64,000 nucleotides of DNA from Telmatactis stephensoni (Eukaryota > Cnidaria > Anthozoa > Actiniaria > Isophelliidae), in the NCBI GenBank assembly GCA_029948255.1, contig JALIZF010001645.1:62001-126000 (forward strand), in the 5' to 3' direction. Below the pieces are notes generated by a model. It worked only from the letters and a program-made list of their open reading frames with translations. It did not search any database and was not told the origin of the DNA. Shown here piece by piece: positions 1-11,383 of this stretch (positions are counted from its first letter, which is position 1; each line of letters opens with the position of its first letter). Position numbers and translations under genes: made by a program.

Positions 1-150
1 CACATCTATTGAATCAACAATCTTCATAATTTCAAAGAGTTGCTATTCCAGAAATATTCATTTTTCAGCATTTATGCTAATTAGCAACAGCTATTACGAA
101 TGTCGTGTATTATTATTATTATATTCTAATTTCATTTCATTTTCCCTTAG

Positions 151-533
151 AATGTGACGAAGAAGTAAAACCCTACCAATTAGCAAAACGCGAGCAAGAA
201 ATCTACTCTTCCTGTTGCTATAACAACTCACCCTGGACACCAGTACCGAGAAACCCCTTAAGCGCATACCGAGATATCACCTACGGCCAGGGAGAAGAAA
301 GAGTTTATTTTTTGAATCTTCGAAATGTCTACGAAAAAGTTCAGTGTCGTAAGAATAAGCATTCAAAACAGAGAGTTACTGGGGCTGTCATCGACATGAT
401 GGTTACTTACTCGGCCCAGATACAACATATAGAGGTGTATGCAGAGAGATTACCAGAGGCAGCCAAACTGTGTGGAGATCATAATGGACAAGTTCCTCTC
501 AAACCTAGGATGGATAACCTCATGCTAACAGAT
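151..533 (+). CDS. Exon of the unrecognised 5'-partial gene
   Basis: Opens after tttcccttag with two bases completing a split codon and stays open for 127 codons to a GTAAGA donor. The open frame continues 75 bases past the donor, so intron retention would add a short tail. Confidence 0.6.
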
Positions 534-2069
534 GTAAGATTCTGTTTGTTTGATTATTATATTTGCCAATGTCATTTTAAGAGGAGATTTTTTTATATAT
601 GGAGTTAAATATTGGCTGAAAGTGCCAAAAACTAGCCTTTCTTGCAAGTTTTAATTCAAATTTTCACTTTGGATTAACACTCAAATTTTATTTTTATTAG
701 TTAGAAACTGATCTAATAAGATAAAACGGCCGTTTCAAGCTCTCGTTGGAATTGTACAAAGTTGTTATCGTACGTTTTTTATGGAAATTTAGCAACTTTC
801 AGGTTGATTGTAAAGAACATATATGGCAAATGAGCGACTGTCAGGAAGCCTAAATCTCATTTTGGATTCAAATTTTCACTTTGGATTAACGCTTAAATTT
901 GACGTTTATCAACCTAAACGGCGAATTGAACTACAAACAACTTCTGAAAGAAATTACTTTAGCTTTGTACAACGCTTATTCTTCGACTAAGAGGTTTTTG
1001 TTGCTCAATGCTTGAATACGAAAAAAAATCTCCTCTTGTTTATTTAATATAGAACACTGGACAAAACTGTTCTGCATTAATTTTCTCCTCATTAAAAACT
1101 AGATAAATTATACCAATAATATTGTTTTACTATTCTAAATCAGTTTTATTTGATTACATATATGGAAAATAAATTTTATAGTTCGGATTATGCCCAAAGT
1201 ATGTGTTTCTGTTAGGAGACTTAGGACATATTAAAAACAAAACATTTTGCGATTTGGCCATTTTCGTATTCAAAGGGAGGGCTATTTTCAATGTATTTTC
1301 TACCTTTTGAAACCTTTTAATTATTTTCTCACTTTTTCTTTGAAAAAAGAATTGCTGAAATTGGTTTTGAAACGAGAAAGAATATCAAAAATTATTTCGA
1401 TGTTTTCAAAATGATTCACCGATATATTTCTCGACAACTGCAGCAAAAGCGAACACGTCTATGTTCTCAATTGTTGCAAGTTCCACATTGAATTAAGCAT
1501 CTTTACCAGGAAAAATTTAAAAAAGTAATAACACAATTGTGATATCTCCATTCGTTGTTGTTTTTCGATTCAATGAGGACAGTTTTGTCTAGGGATGTAT
1601 TGTTTCACTCTTTCACTTACTAAATGGCTCTTATCTGTTCATTCACTTCCTCTAACATACATACATTCATTTATGTACGTTTATTCTTAGCCTTTTTATT
1701 TCATCATGTTTATTTATCAATACTATTTAGATTACACTGGCCGTCTAGTCCATGTTTCATATTGTTCTTTCACCTTTACTCTTTGATCATTCCGCTTTTC
1801 AAACATTGAATTTTCATTCACCCTTCCATTAATTCAATTTTCAGGATTACCAAAGTCACCAATACTTCTCAGTCGATTTAGACTCCATCTATGAAAGTCC
1901 AGAAACTGGTTGTCCTGTTTACAAACTCTCAACTGTCGACTCCGAACGAAGAAACCGATTTCGTTTGGTCGTGTACATCGTCTTTCTCGACGGAACAAGA
2001 AGTCGCCCGACTTATAGCATGTCATTCCTGCTAAGAAGCAAGCGAAGTACAAGATGCTCGCCATACTAA
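151..2069 (+). CDS. 3' end of an unrecognised gene (two terminal exons, 5' partial)
   Basis: Two exons join in phase. The first (151-533) follows a pyrimidine-rich acceptor ending ttag and ends at a GTAAGA donor in phase 0. The second (1845-2069) follows aattttcag and reads 74 codons to TAA. The joined product covers about 200 residues. It is polar, has seven cysteines (CD near the start, a CC pair, then VQC, LCG, GCP and a final RC) and ends in a basic serine/arginine-rich tail. It contains no obvious membrane segment. I do not recognise the family; spaced cysteines and many aromatic/charged residues would fit an extracellular or luminal domain, but that is a guess. The first exon starts two bases into a codon, so more coding exons must lie left of the window. 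Confidence 0.6.
1845..2069 (+). CDS. Terminal exon of the unrecognised gene
   Basis: Starts after aattttcag in phase 0 with the preceding exon and ends at TAA (2067-2069). It encodes 74 residues beginning DYQSHQYFSVDLDSIYESPE. An opposite-strand ORF over the same bases looks like a shadow. Confidence 0.6.
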   Translation, partial: DYQSHQYFSVDLDSIYESPETGCPVYKLSTVDSERRNRFRLVVYIVFLDGTRSRPTYSMSFLLRSKRSTRCSPY

Positions 2070-3187
2070 AGCATTCGACGAACTATATACTTTATCCAAA
2101 CGAACTCTATGTACAGAAACTTATATCACTTTGTGCAAATAGAAACAGTCACTCTACCTTTCTTTAAGAAAGCTATTTCCTCTTGTTTTTCTTATAAAAA
2201 GCCAATTTGGCTGAGTTTTTAATACGGAGAATTTTCTCCATTTGTCTCTCTAGACAAATGTTGCAATTTTTAGTTTCTTTAAGAGAACACTTTTATAAAG
2301 ATTTGAAATATTATTTTTCAGTCAGGCTTCAGCACAATTGTCTGTGTTGCATGCACTTTCTTGCTATAGTTATCTAATTATGCAGGCAGAGTTTTCAACT
2401 GACCACATAACTTTCTACAGTGCTGAAACACCAAACAACTTAATATTTTTATGATGAAGACCTGAAAACGTTAAATATTTATATACTTTTCGTACACATA
2501 TTTGAAGAAAAACGTTTTTAAACGGTTGTATATTTTGAAAAAGTATTTTCATAGATTTATACATTTACAGTTTTTTGTTTTATAATATATCATTTATAGT
2601 TCTATACTTAGAAATAATTAAACTCTTTAATTCTCTAAAGCTTTGTAAAGATTTCTTTTTAGACTTAAGTATTTATTGAAACAGACTTGCACGGAATACT
2701 TTTACTGGTACATATTCATTTGTAAAAATATTTCTAATTGTAGACGCCGCATTTGGCCATTTAGGGACCGCTTAGAGTTTATTGGCTTATCTTATGAATT
2801 CTTCGAGAGAGTCGATCTTTCAGAATTATCAGAACTGACATGTCACTACAGTTTTTATCAGTCTAAACATGAGAAAGTATGTGTTTTATTTGGATTTACT
2901 GTTCTGGTGTGCTGTAATGGTAATCTAATCAGTCTAATTGGTCATTTGGTTGCTAGTACGAAAGTCTTCATTGCTCCACCTATACAAACCTAATTATTGT
3001 TATGCTAAAGCTCTCTGTGAGAGAATAAAGTAAGTCTTCATAGGATTTGTCTTGTTTTAAGTTTTACTTTGTAAAGCAATTGATGACACGTGATTCACAT
3101 GAATGCATATCGGTTTCGTTTTAACTAGAAAAAATAGCTTGATTTTATTGTAGTTTTTGTATATTGATTATATTCAACAATCAACTG
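2070..3187. other. Probable 3'UTR and intergenic DNA
   Basis: AT-rich sequence after the stop codon. An AATAAA lies near 3024 and could end the transcript. A 105-codon + strand ORF at 2676-2993 has no recognisable content and is not called. Confidence 0.35.
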
Positions 3188-4275
3188 AGATAGCTTTAAG
3201 AATAGCAGAGTTGCTTCAGAAACCACAAAGAGGCTTAAATAAAGAAACTAAATCTGAGATTTAAGGTAATCGAGTTACTAGAACACGTGCGCCCTTGATA
3301 AGAACATACATTATCTCCAAACTTAAAAAAGCGTTTTTATGTGATGTATTAGCTAGTGAATAAAGAAGAAAGTTAATATAAAAGAATGAAATTTATTCAA
3401 GAACATAATGATCGAAGGGGAGCTAGGGGGGAGGTAAAACACTCACCACACAATAAAGGAGAGGTTGGACGCGCCATTCAGTGGGGTCGATATTTCTCAT
3501 CACAGACTCAACAAAGGGTTCAAAGGTTCAAATGGCAGCATGGAATAGTTTTTATTTTGCAACTCAATATCACCCTTAACTGAAATAGCACATCGATTAT
3601 TATACAGCAGAAAAGTAACAGAGTTGGAAAGAAAAAGAAAACCTATATAATTATTGGGGTTTGGGATTTTGATGACCTCGTGAAAATCCTATGGCGAAGA
3701 AAGGGAGCTGTTCTCTGGAAAGGATTTATAATTATAAGGGCGTTTCTGCTTATCAATTATAAAAAAAGCAAGATAGCTTTAAGAATAGAAGAGTTGCTTC
3801 AGAAACCACGAAGAGGAGAAGTAAATAAAGAAAATGATAAGATCTGAGATCTAAGATTATTTATGCAATAGATGAGAAATAGGATACGCGTGACAAACAC
3901 GTGCGCCCTTGATAAGAACATACATTATCCTCGAATAAAAACGTTTTATATATGCTGTATTAGTGACTAAAGAAGAAAGTTAATACAATTAAGAATGAAA
4001 TTTATTCAAGAAAATAATGCTCGAAGGGGAGGGGGAGATAACTGACAAAATCACCGCGCAAACGAGAAACTGGACGAGCTGCACTCAGTGGGGTCGATAT
4101 CAGCAAAATTTCTCATCACAGAACAACAAAGGGTTTCAAAGCTTCAAACGGCAGTATGGACTATATAGTTTCTGATTTCTATTTTGAAACTCAATATCAC
4201 CCTTAAATGAAATAGCCGATCGATTATACAGTAGAAAAGTAACGGAGTTTGAAAGAAAAAAGAAAAGAATTTATA
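3188..4275. repeat. Diverged direct duplication, two copies of about 450-500 bp
   Basis: Copy 1 (about 3188-3640) and copy 2 (about 3771-4275) share the same ordered blocks: atagctttaagaatag, gagttgcttcagaaaccac, acacgtgcgcccttgataag, aatgaaatttattcaaga, ctcaatatcacccttaa and a shared 3' block. They differ by scattered substitutions and small indels, so this is an old tandem segmental duplication in the region upstream of the ZDHHC4-like gene. Confidence 0.8.
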
Positions 4276-4560
4276 ATATAAAACTGCTGAGACTGCTTAT
4301 AATAACGAGAAAAATCCTATTTGTGGCAAAGGGAGCTTTTGCAAAGGAGCCCGGCTTTTAAGATCGAGTCCTTTAATTTAGTACATTTTATTCTATTATT
4401 GAAACCTCGCGCTATTTAACAAAGTTTCCAATGAGAGGAAGAGCAGAGATATTTCACAATTTGTAGCAGAAAAAAAATCTAAATATATTTTACACAGCCA
4501 GTAGCAGCCCGAGTGTCAGCCCGAGTAACTAGGCCGAGTATCTAGCCGCGCGCACTCGCA

Positions 4561-4614
4561 ACACAGGAAGCCCACACAACACAGGAAGCCCACACAACAC
4601 AGGAAGCCCACACA
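4561..4614. repeat. Three perfect 18-bp tandem copies
   Basis: Three consecutive copies of acacaggaagcccacaca lie about 75 bp upstream of the ZDHHC4-like start codon, probably inside the promoter or 5'UTR. Confidence 0.9.
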
Positions 4615-4689
4615 AAAAATGCGCGGGAACTAAGATCCAAGACGGCCGACAACAACAAATTCTTCACTTAGAAATTCAAAGTTAAAAAT

Positions 4690-4818
4690 ATGGATTTTCT
4701 ACCCCTAGCTATTGCTTATACGGTGGTATTCATAATCATTAGCTATGTAGTTCTTATTGGAGGAAGTTCATTTCATCAAGGAGGCGTTATATCGTGGTTT
4801 AGAGGCATTTTGTTAAAG
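4690..4818 (+). CDS. ZDHHC4-like: ZDHHC4-like exon 1 (start, TM1)
   Basis: 43 codons from ATG (MDFLPLAIAYTVVF...) to a gttag donor after GILLK, phase 0. The first 24 residues are a strong membrane segment. Confidence 0.8.
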
Positions 4819-5037
4819 GTTAGATAAGTTTATAAGTTAACTTTTGCCAGCTTCATTTGGCTAATTTGTTGTCTACTCGATTGAATCACTTCTTAATCCA
4901 ACCTAAAACGAATCTTAGTGTTATTTAAGTTTCATTGTGAAAAACCCCAGTGTCCCCAGTTAGTTGGCTACAGTTGTTGCTAGCTTATTGACACTCCAAT
5001 ACTTTGTAAAGTTAATGGTTGATTGATTGATTGATTA

Positions 5038-5071
<34 letters not shown>

Positions 5072-8000
5072 CGATCGATTGATCGATCAATTGATTGATT
5101 GATTGATTGATTGATTAATTTATTGATTGATTGAAACTCCTAGAAAAAAAAAAAAGCTAGCAAATTAACCATTGAGCTGGAACAAACTGCATGATATCTT
5201 GCTGTTGAGGGCCAAAAATCTGAAGATGCAAATTATATACTTAATAACTCCACACAGCATGCTACACGACATACTGTACTAAAGATATTACAACATTGTC
5301 TTTTACATGTGCTAAGTTTGACAGTCTTGCAACCTAATTCACTTGTCCCTTGTTAGGTTTGCAAAAAAGTAAGTCATGCAAAAAGTCATGGTGCAACTAC
5401 AGTGTCAGTAGGGAGCTTACCGCCGTTTTTGATGAAGCCCGACTACCTAGACATCAACATGGTAGATTGCACTTTGCATTAGACGTACGTCAATATTCTT
5501 TACCTCTCAATAAATGTACATTTTATCGATTGCTATCAATTGCAAAAATTTAAAAGGTGCTTTTTTTTAATTTTGGAAGTTAGGAAAGGTTTGTTTCAGT
5601 GGGTTTTGAGTCTTTTGAAAACGATTGACGGCCATGTAATGCAAAGTGCAGACTACAATGTTGATGTCTAGGTAGTTGCATTTCATCGAAAACGGTGGTA
5701 AGGATGAGAAGGAGATGTTACGTTTTTTCCAACACAGATGTTTACTTACAATTTTTGTCCACACGTGCACCATCATAGATGAAGTTTTAATGTCAGTTTT
5801 AATCTACAGATCAATGACTGTTTTATATCTATATGTGAAAAGATCCTTCCTAGAGTGGTGTTGAGGACTATTGAAGGCATCATTGACTATCTTTTCTTTT
5901 CCAGGTAAAGACTATAGTATAAATTAAGATGCTTGAAACCTTTTACTCTCTTATCATGAATAGTGGTTCAAGGAATAGGCATGCTTGAGTAATAAACCAG
6001 TTTTTAATGAATCTCCAAATTTTGGGCATCAATGAATCATTAGGGGAAAATGAAATTACTTTATTTGTTTTATCAATTGAAAGGGTGCTCGTCAAAATGG
6101 CTAAGGTCTCAGGGGACCTTCAAAATAAATTTTTTATTAAAATTTCATTTTTTGAACTCTCCATCATAAAAATTTAATATCAGCAACTGCATGAACAATA
6201 AGTCACTGAGGCCATTTTTGTGGGCAGCCCTTCACTTAAAGAAAACATTACCAACAACAAACTTTTGTTTGTTTTCAGGAATCGTTGTATGCTTATGTTC
6301 TATATCTTCCTGATTAGTGCTGGCAGTACAGTATATACCCTCAAAGTTGTACCTTTCTTTGACAAGACAAACTTGTTTTGCATCACTACGTACATCCTAA
6401 TCAGCATAGATGTAGTACTCTTTACTGTATGTAACAGAAAGGACCCTGGTATTATTACACCTCATAATATTGATAAATACAAGGATAAGTATCAATACGA
6501 TGGATTTTATTATACACAGTCAACAAAATGTCGCACTTGTGGTACAGAAAAGCCTGCAAGATCAAAACACTGTTGTAAGTTATTAGTTAAAGTAAGAACA
6601 GTTCCTAGTATTCCTACAGTCCTAACTTCAACAGAACAGCACACAATATGCGGTGGATGGTCTCAGCCCGCAATCACTATTTTTATTCCAAAAATTCCTC
6701 CTAAAGTTATATACATGTAATTCATTCACACAGTCCACACATTAAATAATCCTCAGGTACAATTGATATAATAACAAAAGAAAAAATTCAGCTAGAACGA
6801 TGAACTTAGACCACAATAGTCTAATTGAAATCAATTAGACACAACTCCTTATTTACATAATGTCATGTACACACTAGTGTCCAGTCCTTACGTTGCCTAG
6901 GAAATTATTTCTCTCTCGCTCTCCACTCGCTATGCCCGTCCGTTACAAGAGAAATACAATTTTTGTATAAGTATGAAATGAGCTATGCCGAGACCATGTC
7001 AGTGCCGTGATGTCTATAAAAACATTTGAAATTCCTTCTTATCTGTGCAGGCCATTTTCAGAGTCATAGGAAAACTGTTTTTAATTAGAACAAATTCTGA
7101 TACACTGTATGTAGTCATGTCTGTGAAAATGCTATGGCATGCTTGTTGCTTGACACTCTGATGTCAATAATTTGATGTGTACCTAATTCTGTGCTTTGAG
7201 GATGATGACTTATGATGAATTGCATAATGTGATGCTATACTTTTTCACTAACAATAATATTATGCAGAATCTGCACTCTAGCAAATGACTATGAAAGTGA
7301 AATGTGAAATATATTATGATAGACTGAGTAGATTTTGAATGACTGTGATAGTCGGACTGTGCTGTGCTGTGACCAGGAAATTAGGAAAAATATCAGTGTC
7401 CCACAAAATTTCTCAGTCTTATTTTTAAGCCATCTTTAAGTCTAGAGGTATTGTAAACAAAAAAAGTCATTAAAAAACGAATGTGTTGGGCTTGCAAAAA
7501 AATGCTTGTCATGCAATTTTGCTAAGTCTTCCACTGACCTTCTGCTACTTGTATTACTGTGATGCAGCTCAGTTTTCCTATGACTAAAAAACGAATGTGT
7601 TGGGCTTGCAAAAAAATGCTTGTCATGCAATTTTGCTAAGTCTTCCACTGACCTTCTGCTACTTCTATTAAGTTAACTGTTATGCAGCAGTTTTCATATG
7701 ACTGTGAAAACACCATAGCCACGGCACAGCTGCAACAGGAATTTTGACAGACAATTTTGTAGACAACATGGCTGGCATGGCAACATCATGGTGTGGTCCT
7801 TTCACACCTACATGTATACAAAAACTGCCTAAAAAACTAGACGTCTAATTTATCTTAAAAAGGTAAAATACTGCCCAATATTTTACGTCAATAACTCGTG
7901 CCAGTCTTTTGACTGATAACCCTGAGGTCGACAGTGCACTTATTTTACCCCCCACAGGCTGTCTCCATCAGTGCTCCATTTCAAGGGTATTTAAAGCTAG

Positions 8001-9185
8001 TTAAAGCTACACAGAAAGGAAAGAAGTCAAAAAAAAGGGATGCACAGAGCTCTACATTTACATCTTTCTCTATTTTTTCTACAGCAATATGTAATGTATG
8101 TATCAGCAGATTTGACCATCATTGTTCATGGGTCAATAACTGTATTGGTCAGCACAACTACAAGTACTTTATTGGCTTTATATTCATGACAGCTATACTG
8201 TGTATATATGTTACCCTGATTATTGTTATAGTATTTGCATACATCATTATATCGGAAGGCCTGGCTACTATGCAATATGTTGGTGATGATGGGAATACAT
8301 ACCCAGTAACAGCCAGGCAACTTTGTCAGGTAGGTGTCAATGTACTTACAAGTAGATTTTTGTGTATTAAGTTGTCATTGGCCTCTTCTCTAAATTTACT
8401 TTAGAATAAAATTCTGACTATGGAATATGGAGGGAGGGAGGGAGGGAGGGAGGGGTGAGTGATGTATTATTGTGTTTACTATGTATTATTATGGGGTTCC
8501 TGTGGAAAAGTGGTGTTAAGTTAAAGGATGGGTTTGTGAGCATGTTTTGAGTTCCCTGTGAAAATTAGGAAGGGATTAACTCCAATTGTCAGTCATACAG
8601 TATAATAATATTATATTTGTCAATGAGACTCTATAGTGATAGGGTCAGTGAGACCCCATTATTAGAGGAAAAATTCTTGTAGAGAGTGAAAGATCAACAC
8701 CTCCAACAAACTCTTCTTGCATGTATTACAGTGGAACTTGTATTTTGGAAAACTAAATTAAGTTGACTCCTTATATAGTCAACATGCTGGTCCCTCCTTC
8801 ATTACTTTACATTTTATTTGGGCTTCCTGTCATTCATTTATTCATTCATTCATTGGTTCTTTCTCCTGTTATGTTGCAGTATTTACTGGTCAACCAACCA
8901 ATCATATTTACACTGTTCATGACAGTTCTTCTGCTCTCCATCTTCCTGTTGGCATTTTCATGTTTCCATGCCTACCTAACCCTAACTAATCAAACTACTA
9001 ATGAACTATTCAAACGATGTAAGCTGAGTAAAACGACCAGACCCAGTGAAGACACGACAAGTAAAATAGGCAAAATTATTAAACGCAGGATGCAAAATAA
9101 TGCAGAGAAAAAGCCACACTTATCATCCAAGACACCATTTTATGTAGGTCTTTGGAGTAATGTCAGGGAGGTGTTAGCTTCATAG
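4690..9185 (+). CDS. ZDHHC4-like: ZDHHC4-like palmitoyltransferase, five exons
   Basis: Protein S-acyltransferase that moves palmitate from acyl-CoA to cysteines of membrane proteins, acting in ER/Golgi or other membranes. Exons 4690-4818, 5843-5904 (or from 5810), 6279-6574, 8085-8329 and 8880-9185 join in phase and give about 345 residues, close to vertebrate ZDHHC4 (about 344). The order is: N-terminal membrane segment, second hydrophobic segment, NPG-like DPGIITPHN element, Cys-rich CRTCGTEKPARSKHCS, catalytic DHHC in RFDHHCSWVNNCIG, two membrane segments, then the TTxE motif in NQTTNE and a basic tail ending GLWSNVREVLAS. The KHCS serine codon and the DYLFFSRNRC arginine codon are each split by an intron. 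The start MDFLPLAIAY resembles the family's N-terminus. The ZDHHC4 assignment rests on this N-terminus, the FDHHC context and the tail; an alignment would settle it. Confidence 0.88.
5018..5135. repeat. (GATT)n microsatellite
   Basis: About 118 bp of near-perfect gatt tetranucleotide repeat in intron 1 of the ZDHHC4-like gene, with a few gatc and aatt variants. Confidence 0.95.
5416..5702. mobile_element. Foldback element with about 79-bp inverted arms
   Basis: Left arm 5416-5494 and right arm 5624-5702 are reverse complements at roughly 80 percent by eye (shared core ctacctagacatcaacat and tgcactttgcatta), separated by about 130 bp. It lies in intron 1 of the ZDHHC4-like gene. No coding sequence; looks like a non-autonomous foldback or MITE. 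Confidence 0.75.
5843..5904 (+). CDS. ZDHHC4-like: ZDHHC4-like exon 2 (short)
   Basis: Encodes ILPRVVLRTIEGIIDYLFFS and two bases of a split Arg, then a GTAAAG donor. The acceptor is ambiguous: gaaaag before 5843 gives a protein of the family's usual length, while the better pyrimidine tract ending ctacag before 5810 adds 11 in-frame residues. Confidence 0.7.
6279..6574 (+). CDS. ZDHHC4-like: ZDHHC4-like exon 3 (TM2, Cys-rich half)
   Basis: After gttttcag; encodes NRCMLMFYIF through CRTCGTEKPARSKHC and one base of a split serine, ending at a GTAAGT donor. It holds two hydrophobic stretches and the first zinc-binding cysteines of the DHHC domain. Confidence 0.88.
7471..7702. repeat. Two-copy tandem repeat, period about 114 bp
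   Basis: Copies at 7471-7584 and 7585-7702 share taaaaaacgaatgtgttggg, tgcttgtcatgcaattttgc and ccactgaccttctgctactt. Lies in intron 3 of the ZDHHC4-like gene; the minus-strand ORF across it is a repeat artefact. Confidence 0.9.
7908..8042 (-). mobile_element. tRNA-derived SINE, 3' body only
   Basis: Matches the body of the fuller copy at 38996-39205: gactgataa, the ggtcgac box, attttac, ccatcagtgc, gggtatttaaag and ggaaagaagtc occur in the same order. The tRNA-like head is missing here. Confidence 0.7.
8085..8329 (+). CDS. ZDHHC4-like: ZDHHC4-like exon 4 (DHHC catalytic motif)
   Basis: After ttttttctacag; encodes ICNVCISRFDHHCSWVNNC, a long membrane segment and a luminal loop, ending at a GTAGGT donor after RQLCQ. 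The catalytic cysteine of DHHC is intact. A SINE tail ends about 45 bp upstream of the acceptor. Confidence 0.9.
8428..8453. repeat. (AGGG)n microsatellite
   Basis: A run of about six aggg units starting 99 bp after the exon 4 donor of the ZDHHC4-like gene. Confidence 0.95.
8880..9185 (+). CDS. ZDHHC4-like: ZDHHC4-like exon 5 (last TM, TTxE, stop)
   Basis: After tgttatgttgcag; encodes YLLVNQPIIFTLFM, the last membrane helix, NQTTNELFKR and a lysine-rich tail to TAG at 9183-9185. Confidence 0.9.
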   Translation, partial: YLLVNQPIIFTLFMTVLLLSIFLLAFSCFHAYLTLTNQTTNELFKRCKLSKTTRPSEDTTSKIGKIIKRRMQNNAEKKPHLSSKTPFYVGLWSNVREVLAS

Positions 9186-9284
9186 TGGGCATGTCAATTC
9201 CTTGTAGTACTCTTGAACCAAGTAAAGGTAAAAAAATGTTTACAAAGAGTCCTTAATATGTATTTTACATTGGTAGCTTGTACA

Positions 9285-9415
9285 AATGACTAATAAGTTT
9301 GAAGCTAATTAAAGGAAAGAAGTCCAAACAAGGATGTGAGGTCACTTGGAATCGAACTCGGGACCTCTTGCACCAAAGGCCACTCACTAACCAACTGTGC
9401 CAATGATCCTTGCTC
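9285..9415 (-). mobile_element. tRNA-derived SINE head copy
   Basis: On the minus strand an A-box-like TGGCACAGTTGG is followed about 35 bases later by a B-box-like GAGTTCGATTCC, the spacing of an internal RNA polymerase III promoter. Beyond the head it shares the ggaaagaagtc body with two other copies in this window. No convincing tRNA cloverleaf forms, so it is called a SINE rather than a functional tRNA. Confidence 0.7.
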
Positions 9416-9700
9416 CCAATTTTTGTGATGGACTCTGAAGCAATGTTAAGGAAGTGTTGACCTCACAGTGAACATAATTCTTGTAACACTCTTGAACCAA
9501 GCCAGACCTGTCACCTTTTTGTGGTGGACTGTGGAGCATTGTTAGGGAAGTGTTGACCTCATAGTGACTTTGTAGCACCCTTGAACCAAGCTATAGTTGT
9601 CACCTTTTTGTGATGGACTCTGGAGTAATGTTAAAGAAGTGTTGACTTCATAGTGAACATAATTCTTGTAGCACCCTTAAACTATGCAAGTACCTTTGAA
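9416..9700. repeat. Tandem array, about 90-bp unit, derived from the ZDHHC4-like tail
   Basis: Three diverged units of the form tttttgtgatggactctg, a gcaatgtta block, a gaagtgttgacctca block and cttgaaccaag. The same ordered blocks occur once at 9140-9225, spanning the last 15 codons, stop codon and start of the 3'UTR of the ZDHHC4-like gene, so the array appears to be copied from the gene's end. Confidence 0.8.
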
Positions 9701-9935
9701 TCAAGCCTTTTTGTAATGGACTCTTACCTTTTTGTAATGGCTCTTACCCTTTTGTAATGGCACTTACCTTTTTGTAATGGACTCTTACTTTTTTGTAAAT
9801 GGACTCTTACCTTTTTGTAATGGACTCTTACCTTTTTGTAATGGGCTCTTACTTTTTTGTAAATGGACTCTTACCTTTTTGTAATGGACTCTTGAGCAAT
9901 GTTAGGGAAGTGTTGACCTCATAGTTCCCTACTGT
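9701..9935. repeat. Short tandem array, ctcttacctttttgtaatgg
   Basis: About nine copies of a 20-24-bp unit (a t-rich tttttgtaatgg core plus actcttacc), then one more partial 90-bp unit. It looks like secondary expansion of a sub-block of the larger array next to it. Confidence 0.9.
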
Positions 9936-11383
9936 CCATGCTTTTGAAACCAGTTAGTCAATTGCCTTTGTACAATTATTTATTTTTAAATGAGTGCAAG
10001 GTACTGTACTTGATATATAGCCTGCGTTACAGCAGGACTTTTCTCTCAATTTAGTCAATCTGCAAAACAGGGCAATTGTCAGTAAGGTCACATGATATCA
10101 ATTTCATGCCAAACTTCATCACATCCAGTGCAATATGATTTCCCAATGGGAGTTTGTGTAAGAATGAACATCAATGAGAACCAATCAAAATCTATTATGC
10201 ATGTATATAACTGTGTAAGTCGCAGGGGTCCACAACACACTTTCTGGTGCTGTTTGGATGAAAAGTTTGGATGCAATGTGGGCTACTCAATATACAGTAC
10301 GTGAAGATCGTGGATATACCTATATCCAAGCCTTTGCAGTTTTTGAAGAGGTGCATGTATGTAATCTAAGAGTTGATGTGCACCTGATGTATAAACACGA
10401 GTGTGCTTTTTAGAAATTTTGAAATTTACCCCAAAAAGATATTGGAAGTCAATTTTATGGGTGTGACTTCAAGATTTTAACCTCTAATAGATACCATGCA
10501 TAAGGATGGTACCAGTTGGTGTCATTCCTAAATAAAACACATTGCTTCTCTTAACCTTATTGAATTACATGTAGAGCAGATTTTGTATGAATGTGAAACA
10601 GACTGTGCCTGGCTGTGTCAGTGCCATTATGTCTATAGAAACATTTGAAGTTCCTGCCATAACTGTGTCATGACGGTGTGGTGCCATTTTCATAGTCATA
10701 TGAAATCTACTCAAACTCAGTCATCCCCTTCTTGACTGAATAATATGGTACTCAATAAACAACAACACTCACTGAACAATGGCACTCAGACATCCCTACT
10801 TAATTCCCTGACTACTGAACAACAGCACTCAGTCCCTTTCCTCCCAAAATCAATGACTCACGTATATTTTGCTTGTATATATATTCATTTCTTTGAAGTC
10901 TCAAAAATATTATTTATTAATTCAACAAAACTATCTGCATATTATAAACTACTTTTAAATATATTTGGCTCACATTTTTTACACATTCAATTCAAAGAAC
11001 TTGAACCTTGTCAAGAACATTTAAGAATGTTCTTATGAGCAACTTTCAATTTAACACCACTATCCACTCTGTGAATATTGAGTTTGAAAAAAATGCAAAG
11101 ACAGTCCATAAACCTGTGAAACTGTGATTTTATCTAATCCATGAAACAAAAATTAATAGCTAATGTGTCAAAAGAAAACAATAGAATTGCAATCTCCTTA
11201 ATGTGTATTGGCCTAAAATATATTTTGTGGGTTACATAAAACCACTCTATGATCTTCTAACAAACTCAAAACTAATGGAGCAGTAGGATGTGTGATACAA
11301 TTGTCGAGTGCTTAATTAACAATGAGATGGAATGTCTCACTTGAGTGATATAAATCATCTATTTTGTCAACAAAAAAAAATTG
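9936..11383. other. Non-coding stretch
   Basis: I see no gene. A degraded repeat near 10560-10710 resembles 6970-7075 (shared blocks gtcagtgcc, tgatgtctata and aacatttgaa). Small ORFs on both strands carry no recognisable domain. Confidence 0.4.

Noticed and set aside
2676..2993. 105-codon + strand ORF
   Set aside because: Lies in probable 3'UTR; no domain or conserved feature visible.
9301..9412. Functional tRNA gene on the minus strand
   Set aside because: A- and B-box-like motifs are present but the stems do not close, and the SINE body follows.
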